Assembly (NCBI GenBank): GCA_019828565.1
Contig: JAHDYR010000009.1
Location: forward strand, 62,001-126,000
Source: Carpediemonas membranifera
Lineage: Eukaryota > Fornicata
Length of the DNA stretch: 64,000 bases
Direction of reading: 5' to 3'
The position numbers were made by a program, and so were the translations under genes. The notes under the pieces were generated by a model. It was not told the DNA's origin and did not search any database. It was given only the letters and a program-made list of their open reading frames with translations. This document shows positions 19,562-30,894 of this stretch, one piece after another (the first letter of the stretch is position 1; every line of letters begins with the position of its first letter).

Positions 19562-20706
19562 TCACTCGAGCCTGCCCCCTGACAGCTCCATGAGGACCTG
19601 ATGCACATCGAGCACCGGCTGGGCAACCTCATTGAGTCGTCGGTAGTCTACGCATAGCCTCCACAACATGTCTTTCTTGCGCAGCAGCACGATGGGTGAG
19701 GCGAAGTGCAGCCGAGATCGTCGGATGAACCCGGCCCGTAGCCGCTCCTCGACTCGCCGATTTGCGACGTTCGCCAAGCACCCTGCCCATACGACGTAAT
19801 GTTGAGCCCGCGTCGCGGACCCTGACTAGACCACGGTCCTCGGGATGAAGGTGGCCCTGAGCGAGATCTCACTCCGGTACTCCTTGACATTAGCCAGGAT
19901 GGCTGCGTACTCGGCCATGCTTTCTGCTAGTCTGAGGCATCCCCAGCCGTCTTGGTGGGCCGTCCGGGTCTTGTCTCGGTCACCAAGTGAAAACGTCTGA
20001 AACGTCTCACCTGGTCTCTTCGGGTGGCAGACCCTTCACGCCTTAAATCCTCTCAGAGGGTTGTGTCAAGCCAGCCGGCGTCTGGCCGGCTGACCTGTGG
20101 TGGGTGAAGGGGAGAGTTGGCTGAGTCACCACGGGCTTCATGCTCGGTCTCTGACTCAGCTCTCTCCCCTTCCCCACCGTCCACTCCAGCCAGAGCAAGG
20201 AACTCTGACACGGCAGTGTCGTCGATGTTCTACGCCTCTGGCTGGGTGGGGGCCTCAGTCTGGGCGGGGGTCGGGCTCGAGGGCCTGTCACCCTGCTGTT
20301 GACGCACCGTTCGGCCAGCGGCTACGCGACACGCGTATGCTTCTGCCTCGAGGAAGGCAGTGCGGTCTCGCGCAGGGCTTGCTGGGCGGGCCTCCTCAAC
20401 GCGGCTGATCAGATGGGCGAAGGACTGGCGCCTGGTCTTCACACAACGAGATGCAATCTCAGTCGGGCGGATCGGGCGAGGGTACTCCTTCATGAGTCGT
20501 GCATCTGTCCGTCTGCCCTTTATCGTGTGTGTTCGGCGACGAAAACAGCGATCATCGCTCCAAGGTGACAGCATGTGACTCAACGGGCATCTCAACGTCA
20601 GCGTCACCCTGGCCCCAGTCTTGTCTCTCGAGGGGAACACGGCGCTGCAGGGGGAGCTCGACGAGGATGATATTGTGACGTTAAGAGTGGCGAGCGTGGA
20701 ATTCAT
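19562..20706 (-). pseudogene. Decayed Ty3/gypsy-type element (gag and reverse transcriptase scraps)
   Basis: On the - strand, 19777-19562 reads a reverse-transcriptase piece: GFIRRSRLHFASPIVLLRKK followed by WRLCVDYRRLNE, the conserved start of gypsy RT fingers. Further 5' on the same strand (20706-20230) a frame gives a basic, helical gag-like stretch with MKEYPRPIRPTEIASRCVKT and later RVEEARPASPARDRTAF. The frames are broken and protease, palm, RNase H and integrase are missing. No LTRs are recognised. This is a relic rather than a working element. Confidence 0.65.
20099..20178. repeat. Imperfect inverted repeat
   Basis: Arms of about 30 and 27 nt (20099-20128 and 20152-20178) pair with a few mismatches around a 23-nt loop. 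It lies inside the decayed retroelement and may be a chance or relic hairpin. Confidence 0.6.
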
Positions 20707-21017
20707 TTAATCAACAGATTATGACTAGTCAACGACAACCTCGAGTGACTCGGCGTCGAAGTAAAGGACGAGCTGGGATAGCGACGCGCTGAGAGTGGAG
20801 TGTTGTGGTTGTCACGGGTCGGCTGGCTTTGAGATAACAGATTCTGGATCCTCCGGGAATCTGGAAGTATTCTCCCAACGCAAGAGTCAACATGCCAATT
20901 CCAAGCTCAGGCAAAGCATATGCACCGACTTCTAGTGAAGTGCGGATGGGGGACCGTTGAGCTATTTATGTCTCATATTCTGCACTTTTGTAGTCGCTTT
21001 CGTTCGAAACAGCGATA

Positions 21018-21563
21018 ATGAGAATGAAGAACTGGCATTTGATGCCACTGTTCTTCCTTTTATGCGCTGTTATTGCGATGGCGCCACAGCAAGAAGAGCC
21101 AGTGATTCAGACAGACCATATCGATGAGCTCGCCAAAAGTAATCAACCTCCACGCATTTCGGCCGAAGAGGTGGTCATAATCATAGCTGTGATGTTTATC
21201 ATCACCTTCTTGATCGTGTTGCACACGATGGTGTTCTGCGGGTTGTTGCTGAGCAGCAGGCCTTGCACTCCAGTGCGCCACATCCTGCTCTCGTCCCGAT
21301 TCAAGAGCAGCAAAGGCAGCACCTTGGCCATAGTCCCTCCGGCAGCGGGCCTCTTCGTCTCCTGCCCCAACGCTTTCCTGCCCACGCCCACCGTGGACAT
21401 GGAGCTCTGGGGGGAGGATCCCGAGTCGCCTGTGGAGGCCGAGGCCACCGAAGACGAGGACCTCGAGAAGGGCGCTGAGTGTAGTCAGTACCATTACGAC
21501 ACGGAGAAGTCGGCCATCGCAACAATCCGCCGCTCTCACCACCGCTTCCAGTATCTGAGGTGA
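21018..21563 (+). CDS. Small membrane protein with signal peptide, family unknown
   Basis: A 181-residue protein from ATG 21018. The first ~22 residues (MRMKNWHLMPLFFLLCAVIAM) look like a cleavable signal peptide. After a 30-residue hydrophilic stretch comes one strong membrane span (about residues 50-72: VVIIIAVMFIITFLIVLHTM). The remainder is cytosolic in type, with an acidic patch (EATEDEDLEKGAE) and a basic C-terminus. This is a type I single-pass layout. I recognise no family. The 1.8 kb before it is occupied only by repeats and retroelement relics. Confidence 0.6.
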   Translation: MRMKNWHLMPLFFLLCAVIAMAPQQEEPVIQTDHIDELAKSNQPPRISAEEVVIIIAVMFIITFLIVLHTMVFCGLLLSSRPCTPVRHILLSSRFKSSKGSTLAIVPPAAGLFVSCPNAFLPTPTVDMELWGEDPESPVEAEATEDEDLEKGAECSQYHYDTEKSAIATIRRSHHRFQYLR

Positions 21564-22065
21564 AAGGAGGTACCCCCATGTACATATCATGTATCTATAG
21601 CTATTTTATTGTTCTATCTGACCTGTAAAGTTCCCTGTATCATTGTCACAAAATCCGCCGATCACGGGCAAGGCCGGGCAGTTGACTGGGGCACCAGTGT
21701 CCGGGCGAGCGGCCCAACCCGTCTTGAGACACACACGATGAACCACGTGGAACTCTCCAGCGATTCTGAAAGGAAGTCCAGTTCCGGTCCTGTCCTCGAA
21801 TGATAGGAAGTCGCTGGGCGAATCTTCAGGTGGACCGGCCCTGGACCGTCACCACCCAAGCCAGCAACATCAACGACCTCGCGTGGTTGCTCAGCGATAT
21901 CTTCACCGCTCTCCCTTTATCTGACCTCAGTTAAGCTTGGCAGTTTATAAATGTTGCGTATAAACACATTGTTTGACCCTTCAATAGCACAATAAATGTG
22001 CTGCGCAGGATTAGAATTGTTGAGAGCCACCACAATAAAAAGTTCCTTATCCTGCGTAATACCAA
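21564..22065. other. Gene-free interval
   Basis: Short open frames only, none convincing. The stretch just before the DUF445 gene is AT-rich, as expected for a promoter/5' UTR. Confidence 0.45.
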
Positions 22066-22902
22066 ATGAAGAATCCGTTTCGCAACTTAGTGACGAAAGG
22101 AAACATTGCAAACGGTATTTCCTTTCTAGTACTTGTTATTGGGCTAATTTTGAAGTTCGTACCCTGGGTGCGGCATTGGTTCATCGTCACACTCATATTC
22201 AACGCTGGGTTGTTTGGATTTAGCGGCGGCGTCACAAACAGTATTGCTATTAAGATGCTGTTCGATCGTGTGCCGTTTTTGATCGGATCGGGCATCATCC
22301 CCCGCAAATTCAAGCTGATCCGCACGACGATCCGAAACGTCATCATCAACACATTCTTCGACACCAAGTTCTTGGCCGACTACGTGCGCCGCCAGTCTGG
22401 AATCATGCTTGAGGCCATCGATATCGAGGCCAAGATCTCTGCGCTCATCAACTCCCGCCGTTTCGACTCGCTTCTCGATTCGATGATCGCGGCGCTGTCC
22501 TCCAGGTCCGAGGGCATGGTGCTCGAGATGGTGGCGGGTGGGGCATGGGAAGAGAAGTTCAAGAGGGAGCTCAAGCCCCTCATTGTCGGGATGACGGCCG
22601 AGTTCACGCCCATGCTCGTCAACGCCGTCGACCCGGTCAAGCTGATCAGCGAGGACGTAATCAAGACCCAACTCGAGAAGCTCATGGACACGAAGCTGCA
22701 GGAGCTGACTCCGACGACTGTGAAACATCTTGTGGAAGACATGATCAGGTCACACCTCGGGATGCTGGTCATCTGGGGAAACGTGTTTGGTACCCTGTTT
22801 GGCGTGCTTGCTATGATTATCGTCTATGTGCTCGAGTGGGCAGGTGACTGGATCGAGTACTGGCAGCGGAAAGCCATCTTATCGGGAATAAACGCCTTCT
22901 AG
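22066..22902 (+). CDS. DUF445-family membrane protein
   Basis: A 278-residue protein with N-terminal membrane spans (residues ~16-36 and 42-62), a long amphipathic helical middle and a C-terminal span (about 235-258). GGVTNSIAIKMLFDRVPFL followed by GSGIIPRKFKLIRTTI is the family hallmark: DUF445 proteins share an N-W/TN-AI-MLF motif, then G-GLIP-R. Members are common in bacteria and scattered in protists and plants; biochemical function is unknown. It starts at ATG 22066, whose context is supported by homology close to the N-terminus. Transfer from bacteria is possible. Confidence 0.8.
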   Translation: MKNPFRNLVTKGNIANGISFLVLVIGLILKFVPWVRHWFIVTLIFNAGLFGFSGGVTNSIAIKMLFDRVPFLIGSGIIPRKFKLIRTTIRNVIINTFFDTKFLADYVRRQSGIMLEAIDIEAKISALINSRRFDSLLDSMIAALSSRSEGMVLEMVAGGAWEEKFKRELKPLIVGMTAEFTPMLVNAVDPVKLISEDVIKTQLEKLMDTKLQELTPTTVKHLVEDMIRSHLGMLVIWGNVFGTLFGVLAMIIVYVLEWAGDWIEYWQRKAILSGINAF

Positions 22903-23991
22903 ATTGACATCCCCATGGTTCTGTGTTGCCTCGCTCAGTGATGCAGCTCTTTGAGCTCGCAGCAGACGTGTCTGGCCGGCTGCACCTCTGCCTGTGCCTT
23001 CCCCGGTGTCTGGGTGTCAGTACTTTTTTTTTTCTCCAGTGTCCAGACCTTGGCTCCCAGGCGGATGGCTTCTCCCTCGGACATGAAGGTGGCGCAGTCG
23101 GCCCCGGAGTCGGGGTTTACCTGAGTGTCATCGAAAGAAGATTAGTTTGGCTTATTTGCTTCCTGAGTAAAAACCCGCCTGATCATGTCACGGATTGGTT
23201 CATACGAAGCTGTGTTGAAGGCGTTGGTGAAGTCGGCCAAGTGGGATGAACCTTCTCCACTTCCCTCCCATATGCATTCTGGACTCGGTCGTCAATCTGA
23301 TACCATGGCAGATGCAGTCATCACAGTCGCACTCACGGTCGGGCAGAGCACTGAGACGTAACGCGACTATCATCAGCCATGCCAGCAACAGCTGCTCAGA
23401 ACTATTGCTCCCGTGTAAGAAAGCGTCTTCTGGCGCAGCTCTGGGAATATCTTCCTCGGCGTAATGTCGTAGCGACGCAATCAGTCGACAAGACAATTCG
23501 ACCGTTCCCTGTCCGCATTGAACTCCCGGCGGTTGACCTGTTTCTATAAGAGCAGCCGATCAAGGAAGATGCGGCAGGCCAGCCAGACGCGGTCTGCGTG
23601 GGTAAGGCTCTCAATGTACTCGATGTCAGCTGGGTAACATTGGCCTTCATCCCAGAGCCATGATAAATTGAGCAAGTCATGTCAGGCCGGTGACCCTCGA
23701 AGGGAAGACTCAACACCCTCCCTGAGAACTCTGACCCGCAGGGTGTTGCCACCGTCGTTGCGACGCAGCCCACCAGGGTGTGCACACCCTTCCTGGGGGC
23801 ATTGCTGTCATACGCCCGCAAGAAAGTCGCAACCTGCGCGGTCTTGAGGCTGGTCTGCTCGACTCCCACCGGATCCCGGGTCTCTATGAGCTTCTGTACC
23901 GCATCAATGACCTGTTTATATGTCCCCATGTAACTCGTAACTGGCCAAACTTCGGCGAGAAACTCGTCGAACGGAAGAGCGAAACCTCTGG
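22903..23991. other. Interval without a secure gene; possible antisense retroelement scrap
   Basis: No + strand gene is convincing. On the - strand a frame covering 24160-23402 includes FDEFLAEVWPVTSYMGTYKQ and later, in a neighbouring frame, YPADIEYIESLTHADRVWLA followed by a stop. It reads like a protein-coding remnant (perhaps gag-like) broken by a frameshift, but I cannot match it to gag of the intact elements here. It partly overlaps the start of the coiled-coil gene on the other strand. Confidence 0.3.
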
Positions 23992-26067
23992 ATGGCTGAG
24001 TTTGAAAGATCGCCTGATCTTGGCCCATGGGATGAAAGCGACCAGCTGTTTCGTCCACGTGAATCCTACCACCAGCCCTATGGCGATATGCACCACGTTT
24101 CGCAAATTCCCCACAGCAAGACGTCCATCGCCGAGCTTCAGGGTTCCTCCAGACATACACGTAGAGATGGTTCGAAACCAGCCATGTTTGCGCACGATAC
24201 GCAGCTCTACTCGAAGCTTCTCGCCGTGCACCAGGCGCTCAACAAGAAGCTCCACGCTGGGTCCCCTGAGCCCCAGAACCACGAGGCCAACCGCGAGCAG
24301 AACCACAGCCATCCAATGCGGCCTACAGATCTGGTGATCCCCGGCCAAGCTACGTCCGAAGCCATTGAGACCAAGACGCGAGGCCAGACACAGCCCCAAT
24401 CCCGGAGACAAGACGATGTAGAGCACCAGCCGAGCCAACACACAGGCAAGTTGACCCCCACCCGTGACAGGACATGGGGCTCTGAAAAGCTCGAGTCGCT
24501 CCGGTCTCAGCTGGCTGAGTTGAACTCTCTGGTCCCAGAGTCCATCGACCATATTCTCGCAGAATACCCCGAACCACAACCACAACCGCAGAGGAGCCCG
24601 TATAGAAGCCGCACTGACCACGGCGGGGCGGGTCATACCGGGCTTGACGGCAGCGTGGCCATGGAGGTGGTACACGACGGCGAGGACGTCGAATCAGGCG
24701 AAGAGGAGCATGACAGGGGACATGCCCTTGTGGATAGAGACGACAGCGATTCCCGCCGCCATGCCCGCATCCCCGGGTCAGATTCGGCGGACGAGCTGCA
24801 GTCCGACTTCACACTGAGTCGAAGCCCAGAGGACCCAACCCACCCTGCCGGTCGACTCGACTCGACTGACTCTGAAGGACCAGGGCACAGGTCACACCCT
24901 CTATCAGCCTCGGAGCTCTCCACGGCTGATAACACATCCCATGACCACTTGGTGAGGCAGCAGAGGCTGCTCGCCCAGCTCGTGGCTGAGAGAGATGGCA
25001 CGATCGAGCAGCAGACAAAGGAGATTGAGTCGTTGAAGTCGGATATCAGCAGATTTGAGACGACTCTGAATCGTCTCGAGGCCGAGAAAGAAGAGGCGGC
25101 CAAGGCTTGGGAGAAAGAACGCGCGGAGCTTGAGCAAAAGCTGTCCAACGCGGAGGTCAAGGTCGTCGCTGCCGAATCCGAGCGAGATTCGATGAACGAA
25201 ATGCTCGAAAACGCGCAGTGGGACTCGAACGACGATAAGAAGCAGCTAGTCGAGCTCAAGGAGGCTCTGGAGGAGAAAACGAGCAGTTTAGAGGCGGTGA
25301 TGGGTGAGAACGAGACCCTGCTCGCCCGGGTTGATGATCTCAAGAACGAGGCGGCGGCCATGGCTTCAGAGATCTCCAGGCTCCAACAGGCCGCTGATGA
25401 CGCCGAGGCTGAGCTCGTTGAAGTTCAGTCGCTTCAGGCAGAGATGCTCCAGGCCCGCACCTCCCTCTCAGAAAGGCTCAAGAAGGCCGAGGAGATGCTC
25501 TCTGACGAGAGAGATACGGCAGCTCGCAGGGCAGAGCAGGAAGAGGCGATGCAGGCCCGACTAATCGAGCTCAGAGCCCAGCTTCAAGATGCGCAGGATA
25601 AGGCTAGCGATCGGGATGTGATGGAGGCGGACTACACGGCCCTGCAGGCCCACTGCGAGGACCTTGAGAGCAGGGTTGACGAGCTGGGCGATCAAACAAG
25701 TGCCCTCGCCGAGCTATCAAGGAAGGCGACACTCTATGCTCAAGAGCGGGATAGCTCTCGTCAAGCCGCGGCCAATGAGAAGAAACGGGCTGATAAGCTC
25801 GAGTTTCGGCTGCAGAACGAGCAGCGTGAGCTCGTTGCCGAGCTCAACACCCTCCGTGAGGTCAAGAACGCCCTGCAGAGCGAGCTCCTCCGCAGGAAGG
25901 GGACACAGGCTGCCATGAGTTTAGACGACTCGCCCGCGATACCGACTAATAGACCGAGGGTGGCCACCCCAGAGGATAAGGGCCAGCTTGCAAAGGCACT
26001 GGCGCGGAACCTGAGGCAGCTGAGGGACGTGCAGAACTTCTTACAGCCACATGACTTGGGCCGGTGA
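23992..26067 (+). CDS. Large coiled-coil protein, family unknown
   Basis: A 691-residue protein from ATG 23992. Residues 1-300 are polar, disordered and rich in Ser, Asp, His, Gln and Pro. From about 310 to 645 there is an almost continuous coiled coil with clear heptads (for example LLAQLVAERDGTIEQQTKEI). A short conserved-looking tail (EDKGQLAKALARNLRQLRDV, then QNFLQPHDL) resembles the C-terminal targeting/GRIP-like helices of golgin-type tethers, but the key tyrosine pattern of a GRIP domain is not evident. Cytoskeletal, centrosomal or Golgi tether roles are all possible. Confidence 0.7.
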   Translation: MAEFERSPDLGPWDESDQLFRPRESYHQPYGDMHHVSQIPHSKTSIAELQGSSRHTRRDGSKPAMFAHDTQLYSKLLAVHQALNKKLHAGSPEPQNHEANREQNHSHPMRPTDLVIPGQATSEAIETKTRGQTQPQSRRQDDVEHQPSQHTGKLTPTRDRTWGSEKLESLRSQLAELNSLVPESIDHILAEYPEPQPQPQRSPYRSRTDHGGAGHTGLDGSVAMEVVHDGEDVESGEEEHDRGHALVDRDDSDSRRHARIPGSDSADELQSDFTLSRSPEDPTHPAGRLDSTDSEGPGHRSHPLSASELSTADNTSHDHLVRQQRLLAQLVAERDGTIEQQTKEIESLKSDISRFETTLNRLEAEKEEAAKAWEKERAELEQKLSNAEVKVVAAESERDSMNEMLENAQWDSNDDKKQLVELKEALEEKTSSLEAVMGENETLLARVDDLKNEAAAMASEISRLQQAADDAEAELVEVQSLQAEMLQARTSLSERLKKAEEMLSDERDTAARRAEQEEAMQARLIELRAQLQDAQDKASDRDVMEADYTALQAHCEDLESRVDELGDQTSALAELSRKATLYAQERDSSRQAAANEKKRADKLEFRLQNEQRELVAELNTLREVKNALQSELLRRKGTQAAMSLDDSPAIPTNRPRVATPEDKGQLAKALARNLRQLRDVQNFLQPHDLGR

Positions 26068-26434
26068 TGGCATGTCGTTTTACTGATGTATTTTTATGAA
26101 TCTAAAGCTCATGTCTTGAGTCGACTTACAGGGCGGGACGCCTGAAATAGCGAAGCAGAGGGTGCGATTCAGTGTGTCGGCTAACGTGTGTGGTTGGCAT
26201 GTTGTGTCTGTGCCGTCGACGATGTTCATTATTGCGGGGCGAGTACCCTGCTTCCACGCCGTCTGCATCGGAAGCACATGTTCTCCCTGCGACAATTCAC
26301 GTTCGGTATCGTCGAGCTTCTTGAGGGTAGGTTGGGTGGCTCGTATTCAGTCGACAGCGAGCAGTTTACGGTTATTGAGCTTGATGAACTGAATTTATCT
26401 TGTGTGCACTTTATGCTCCACTACACTTGATGAA
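26068..26434. promoter_or_regulatory. Displaced 5' flank (probable promoter) of VPS36
   Basis: Removing element A and one TGAA joins base 26430 (A) directly to TGAACAAC at 49344, recreating ATG AAC AAC, the VPS36 start. This interval is therefore the original upstream region of VPS36, now 22.9 kb from its gene. It has no convincing gene of its own. Individual promoter elements cannot be identified. Confidence 0.75.
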
Positions 26435-26485
26435 TGTCGCCACAATGGACTGATGTGAACAGGGTGCAGTTTATCTCACACTACA
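26435..26485 (-). repeat. Element A 3' LTR (51 bp)
   Basis: Identical to 49293-49343. On the - strand it begins TGTAGTGTG and ends GGCGACA. The purine tract CTGGAGGAGAA immediately precedes it, as expected for plus-strand priming. Confidence 0.9.
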
Positions 26486-26501
26486 TTCTCCTCCAGAGGA
26501 A

Positions 26502-29500
26502 CTAGTCCAGTCTGTTGGCACGTCTGTGACCGGACTGAGGCTTGGCCTCGAAAGCCTTGATAGCACGGTCAAGGTCAGGGTGAGATGAACGATAGTGGGT
26601 GAGAGCGGAGAGCGTCTTGATCTCAGTGTAACGCCGCTCGCTGTCTTCATCTGATTCATGCCCAAGCCAGTGAACAGTCAGAACTGGCTCGAGAGTGTCG
26701 GCTTCAAGACGCCAACCAACGATAGAGTCTACGACACCCCAGACAGTGTCGGACATGAACGCAACCTTGGCCTCTCCAACCGAGGGCTTACGAGGGAGCT
26801 TTGCGAGTCTGTTCGCATGACGCTTGATGATGACCTTGGTCACAGGATTCATCAGGCTGTAGGTATCAGGACCGTCAGCGGCTCCTGTCACCAGATAAGG
26901 TCCGCGCAAGTGGAACTCAAGACGAGGTACAGGCTGGTCACGCTTAACCAGGACCCAATCGCCGATATTGAGCTGCTTCGAACCGAATCGAGGGAAATGC
27001 TCATCCTTCCACCTCCTCCGGTGAAGCTGAGCTGCCTGTAGCTTGGCAATAACGCTCTTAGCGCGCTCCTGCGTCTCGGCAGTGATATGCGATCTGTCAG
27101 GAGTGATAGGTTCGCCGTTCTTAACAGCGTGATGGACAAGTGCAGCCGAAAGAGCAACCTCTCTAGGCGTAGCGCCTCCCAGTGACACACTGGGGGTAGC
27201 ATTGATGTTAATCTCCGCTTGGGACATAGCATTGCGCCATTGGTGGCGCGGACAATCAGATAACGTTCCAATAGCGACCCTAAGGTGCTTGTTGGCCTCC
27301 CGGTTAAATCTCTCAACGAGGCCATTTGCCTCGTGCCTTTCAGGCGTAGTTACGCGATGGTAAATGCCGAAGGTAGCGCAGAAGGTCTTAAAGTCATGGT
27401 TGCAAAACTGAGTACCACTGTCAGTTACAATCTGGTCGGGGCACGCCCAACGCGCGATGATGATCGACCGGATTGCCATAATAGTCTCGCGAGCCTCAGT
27501 GCTCCTAAGAGGGATAAGGTGGGTGAGGTGGGAACCTCCGTCAACGCATGTCATGATATACCGGTAGCCCGAGTCCTCAGGAGTTATAGGTCCGATAGTA
27601 TCCACGTGGAGCGTGGCCAACGGCCTGTCAGCTGGCAGCTGGCGCTCGATGTACATGACATTTGGTTGAGCACGGTGTGAGCGCTGACATGTCACACACC
27701 GTTCTACATAAGACTCCACGTCCTTTCGAGCCCCAGTCCAACTGAGTCCGGCAACCTCCAAGAGGTGTAGGGTGGTGTCTACTCCGGCATGATGCCTGCT
27801 GTGCACAGACTGGAAGCGAGATTGCTTGATGTCGTCAGTCAGAACAGCGTTCTCCCCAATATACATGATGGGAAGCCTTGACAGGCTGTCAGCAGCCGTG
27901 TTGTCGCGCCCGGGGATATGCACGACTTCATAGATGGGGAAGCGGGCCATCTCTAAGGCCCAACGAGTGACCTTGGGCGTCGAGGATGCAACCATCGACA
28001 CAAGGCATGAGTTGTCAGTGTGGAGTGATATGGGCGTACCAATAAGCATAGGACGGAAGCGCTCCAGAGCAGCGAACACAGCCCACTGCTCTTTCTCGAC
28101 AGTCTTCCAGACACACTGCTGTTTGTCAAAGCGGCGTGAAAAGAATGCCAAAGGGTGGCCATCCTGCACCAGGACGGCACCAACGCCCACGTTGCTCGCG
28201 TCAGTATAGAGATCGAGTGGCTTGTTGGGATTGAAATGATAGAGTGTGACCGCCTCACTTGCAGCCTCTCTCAAACACTCAAGGGAGTGGCGTCTCTGCT
28301 CAACTGAAATCGTCTCCCCGGCCTTAAACCTCTCGAGAGGGTCTGCCTTTCCGATGTAGTCCGGTATAAATCTTCTGATAAAGCCAAAAACCCCGAGCAC
28401 ATGTTGTGCTTCGGACTTGTTCAGAGGGACACGGATATTAGTCAATGAGTCGAGTCTGGATGGGTGGATCGAGACCCCCGTTCCAGACACAACCGAACCC
28501 AGATAATCAATTTGGGTTAAGCCAATGTGAGACTTGGGCCCCGACAGCCGGATTCGATGATCACAGCAGACGTCAAACAGCTCCTCAACCACAGAAAGGA
28601 GGTCTGCAGCCGAGCCTGCGTAGCAGAGTACGTCATCAACAAAGATCAGGCACTTAAGCTTGTACTTGCGACGCAGACCATCAAGTCTGGACTGAAAGAT
28701 CATAGGCCCATTCATGAGGCCAAAGGGCAGACGACGGAAGACATATCTCTCGCCACGATGTTCAAAGCCTGTCGCCATAGAGGCCTGCTCGGTCAGATTG
28801 AGCTGATGGAAACCCGAGCGGAGGTCGAAGCAGGCAAACACCTCGGAGCCTCGACATGCCTCGTAAAGCTCTTCCACAGTTGGCATAGGATGTTCCTCGA
28901 CCTCAGTAGCCGCGTTAACATGGCGGTAGTCGAGAATGGGTCTGAACGGTGGGTTCGCGGAGGGCTTACCAACCATAAACACGGGGGAGAGCCATTTCAG
29001 GTCAGCAGTTGTGCTCTCGATGGTCCCGTTATCAAGCATAGACTCAATAAAGGTATCCATGGCCTCGAGGTGGGCCTTGTTCCGGATAGGTCTCATGATC
29101 TGGGAGGGGACGATGCCATCCTTCCAGATAATGTCAAACTCTGCCAAATCAGCTCCCGATGGGTGCAACGGACCAAAGAGCTCACTATGCTTCTCGCACA
29201 GTGCATGGAACTTAGGTGCAAGATCACCGAGGTTCGAATCATGGATAGTAGGAAGAGTGTAGCCGCCGACATATAGGTTAGCTAACTCAACAAAGTCGTT
29301 GACCGGATCTGTCGAAGGAGTCTTATCCTCCTCCGGCTCTGGCTTATTAACGCCAAAGGACAGTCCTACTGCACGCATGGCAGTCTTACCCAGGATGAGT
29401 GCCGTGGGTAGGTCAGGGATAATAACAGCATCAAGCTGTCGGCCACGCACCGGGAAACAACCGGGCATGGAGACAATAGGGCTCAGCGTCGTAGTACCAA

Positions 29501-30810
29501 CATAGCAGCCACACTGGCCATTCCAGCTGTTGACGTGGCCCTCGGCCGGTGTAACGGTTAGACCCAGGCGTTCAGCCGCCTCAGGCCTCATCATAACGGC
29601 AAACTGCTTGGCACAAGAGTCGGCCTCTGCAACAACCACAGGACCGCCGTGACGTGTGCTAACCTCGACGAGGAAGTCATCGTAGGTTTCAGGCAGCTCA
29701 GTCATCATGGGTTCAACATAGATACCCGAGTGCTCAGCCTTCGGGATAAAACCATTGTAAGAGTTCTTGTTGCGTGTCGAGCGCCCTTCAGTCTTGACTC
29801 GGTCAGCGATGGACTCCAGAGTCACATTGTGCGCCTTCATAGCAGCTAAAGCAGTCTTACAAGGCTGCTTGTCGAGATCCTGAGCTCTCCGGACATGGTT
29901 CATGAGCTTGGGGATGGTAAGGACCTTAGTAATGTCGGCTTGCTGCTTTGCATTCGCAGCCTGTAGGACGTGGCAGTCACTGCTACCGTGGTCGTCGACG
30001 AGGTGGAAGCAACAGAATTTCCCACCGGAGTTCTTCGGGCCTGCGGTCATCGCCCTCGGAGCGATGTCTCCCTTAACAGTACGGGAGAAGGGCTTGGACT
30101 GAGTGGAGATGGGGGTCACAGCCTCCATGACTCCATCAACTCTACGTAGAAAGTCGCGAAGCTCAGTGGACTTCTTGAGAGCCTCGCTAATCAAGGTGTC
30201 AACAGTCACAGTATGATCGAGTATGCGCCGAGAGTACCCCGTGCCAAAGAGGTAGTTGAGGGTGACGTCATTCGGGGCACGCACTCCTTCGATGAGGAGC
30301 CTCTTAATCTCACTTCTTAGACCATGGTCATCGGAGCACTGAAGCGAATCCAGGGTCTGGCGGAAGGCCAATAGGAATGTGATGGTGGACTCGAGCGATT
30401 CGAGCCTTGTTCCGTGATTGACCTGCGACACAGCCGCCAAGATAGCTAGAGCATCAGAATCCGTCATCTTAAGTTCCTGACGCAAGTAGTCAAGGTAATT
30501 GTCGGCCTGCTTACCGAGGGCTTCGGTCTTGGATAGGGCCGTCTCCTTAGGGAGAGCGAGCGAGTGCTCTATGGTCTCCTCCATCGTCGTCAAATAGTTA
30601 GCTCTTGCCTTCGAGAGCTTGTCTTCACGCTTAGCCTTAGCATCAGGCGTCTCCTCATCGGGAACAATCTGAAGAGTAGTAATATACTCCTTAAGCATGG
30701 TTACTGTTCGAGAGAGCTTCGTGAAACGGTCAGATGAACCGTTATACATCTTCGATGAGAGGTATGGCTCTATCTCTTGGGCCAAATACGACACGAGTTC
30801 AGTAGCAGAG
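26502..30810 (-). CDS. Element A gag-pol, main part (gag C-terminus to integrase)
   Basis: A continuous frame covering about 1,436 codons. In order: rest of gag; a non-canonical Cys/His cluster (FCCFHLVDDHGSSDC); a protease-like region where DSC replaces the usual DS/TG (AEADSCAKQF); reverse transcriptase with LDYRHVN, FDLRSGFHQL, LPFGLMNGP and FVDD; RNase H (YTDASNVGVGA); integrase with the CVTCQRS zinc end, D-D-E residues in HVDTIGP, VTDSGTQF and LVERFNRE; and a C-terminal segment (VDSIVGWRLEADTLEPVLTV) that may be a divergent chromodomain. Before insertion of X and Y it was one frame with the two N-terminal pieces at 44132-44259 and 49167-49268. Confidence 0.88.
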
Positions 30811-30814
30811 GTGA
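30811..30814. other. Target duplication GTGA of element X (left)
   Basis: Matches GTGA at 44132-44135, on the other side of X. It lies inside the gag frame of element A. Confidence 0.9.
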
Positions 30815-30894
30815 TGTGCCGAATCAAGGCAAGAACTGGTGAAGTGGTTTAAACTGACAAAACTCACTGGAGCAACGAGACAGGAAACGCCACA
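30815..30894 (-). repeat. Element X 3' LTR (80 bp)
   Basis: Identical to 44052-44131. The B open frame runs through its first ~30 bases and stops within it (stop at 30864-30866), so the coding region and LTR overlap. Confidence 0.92.

Noticed and set aside
26435-26485. Reading the 51-bp repeat as an unusually long target duplication
   Set aside because: It has TG...CA ends, a purine tract beside it, and a proper 4-bp TGAA duplication outside it, so it is an LTR.
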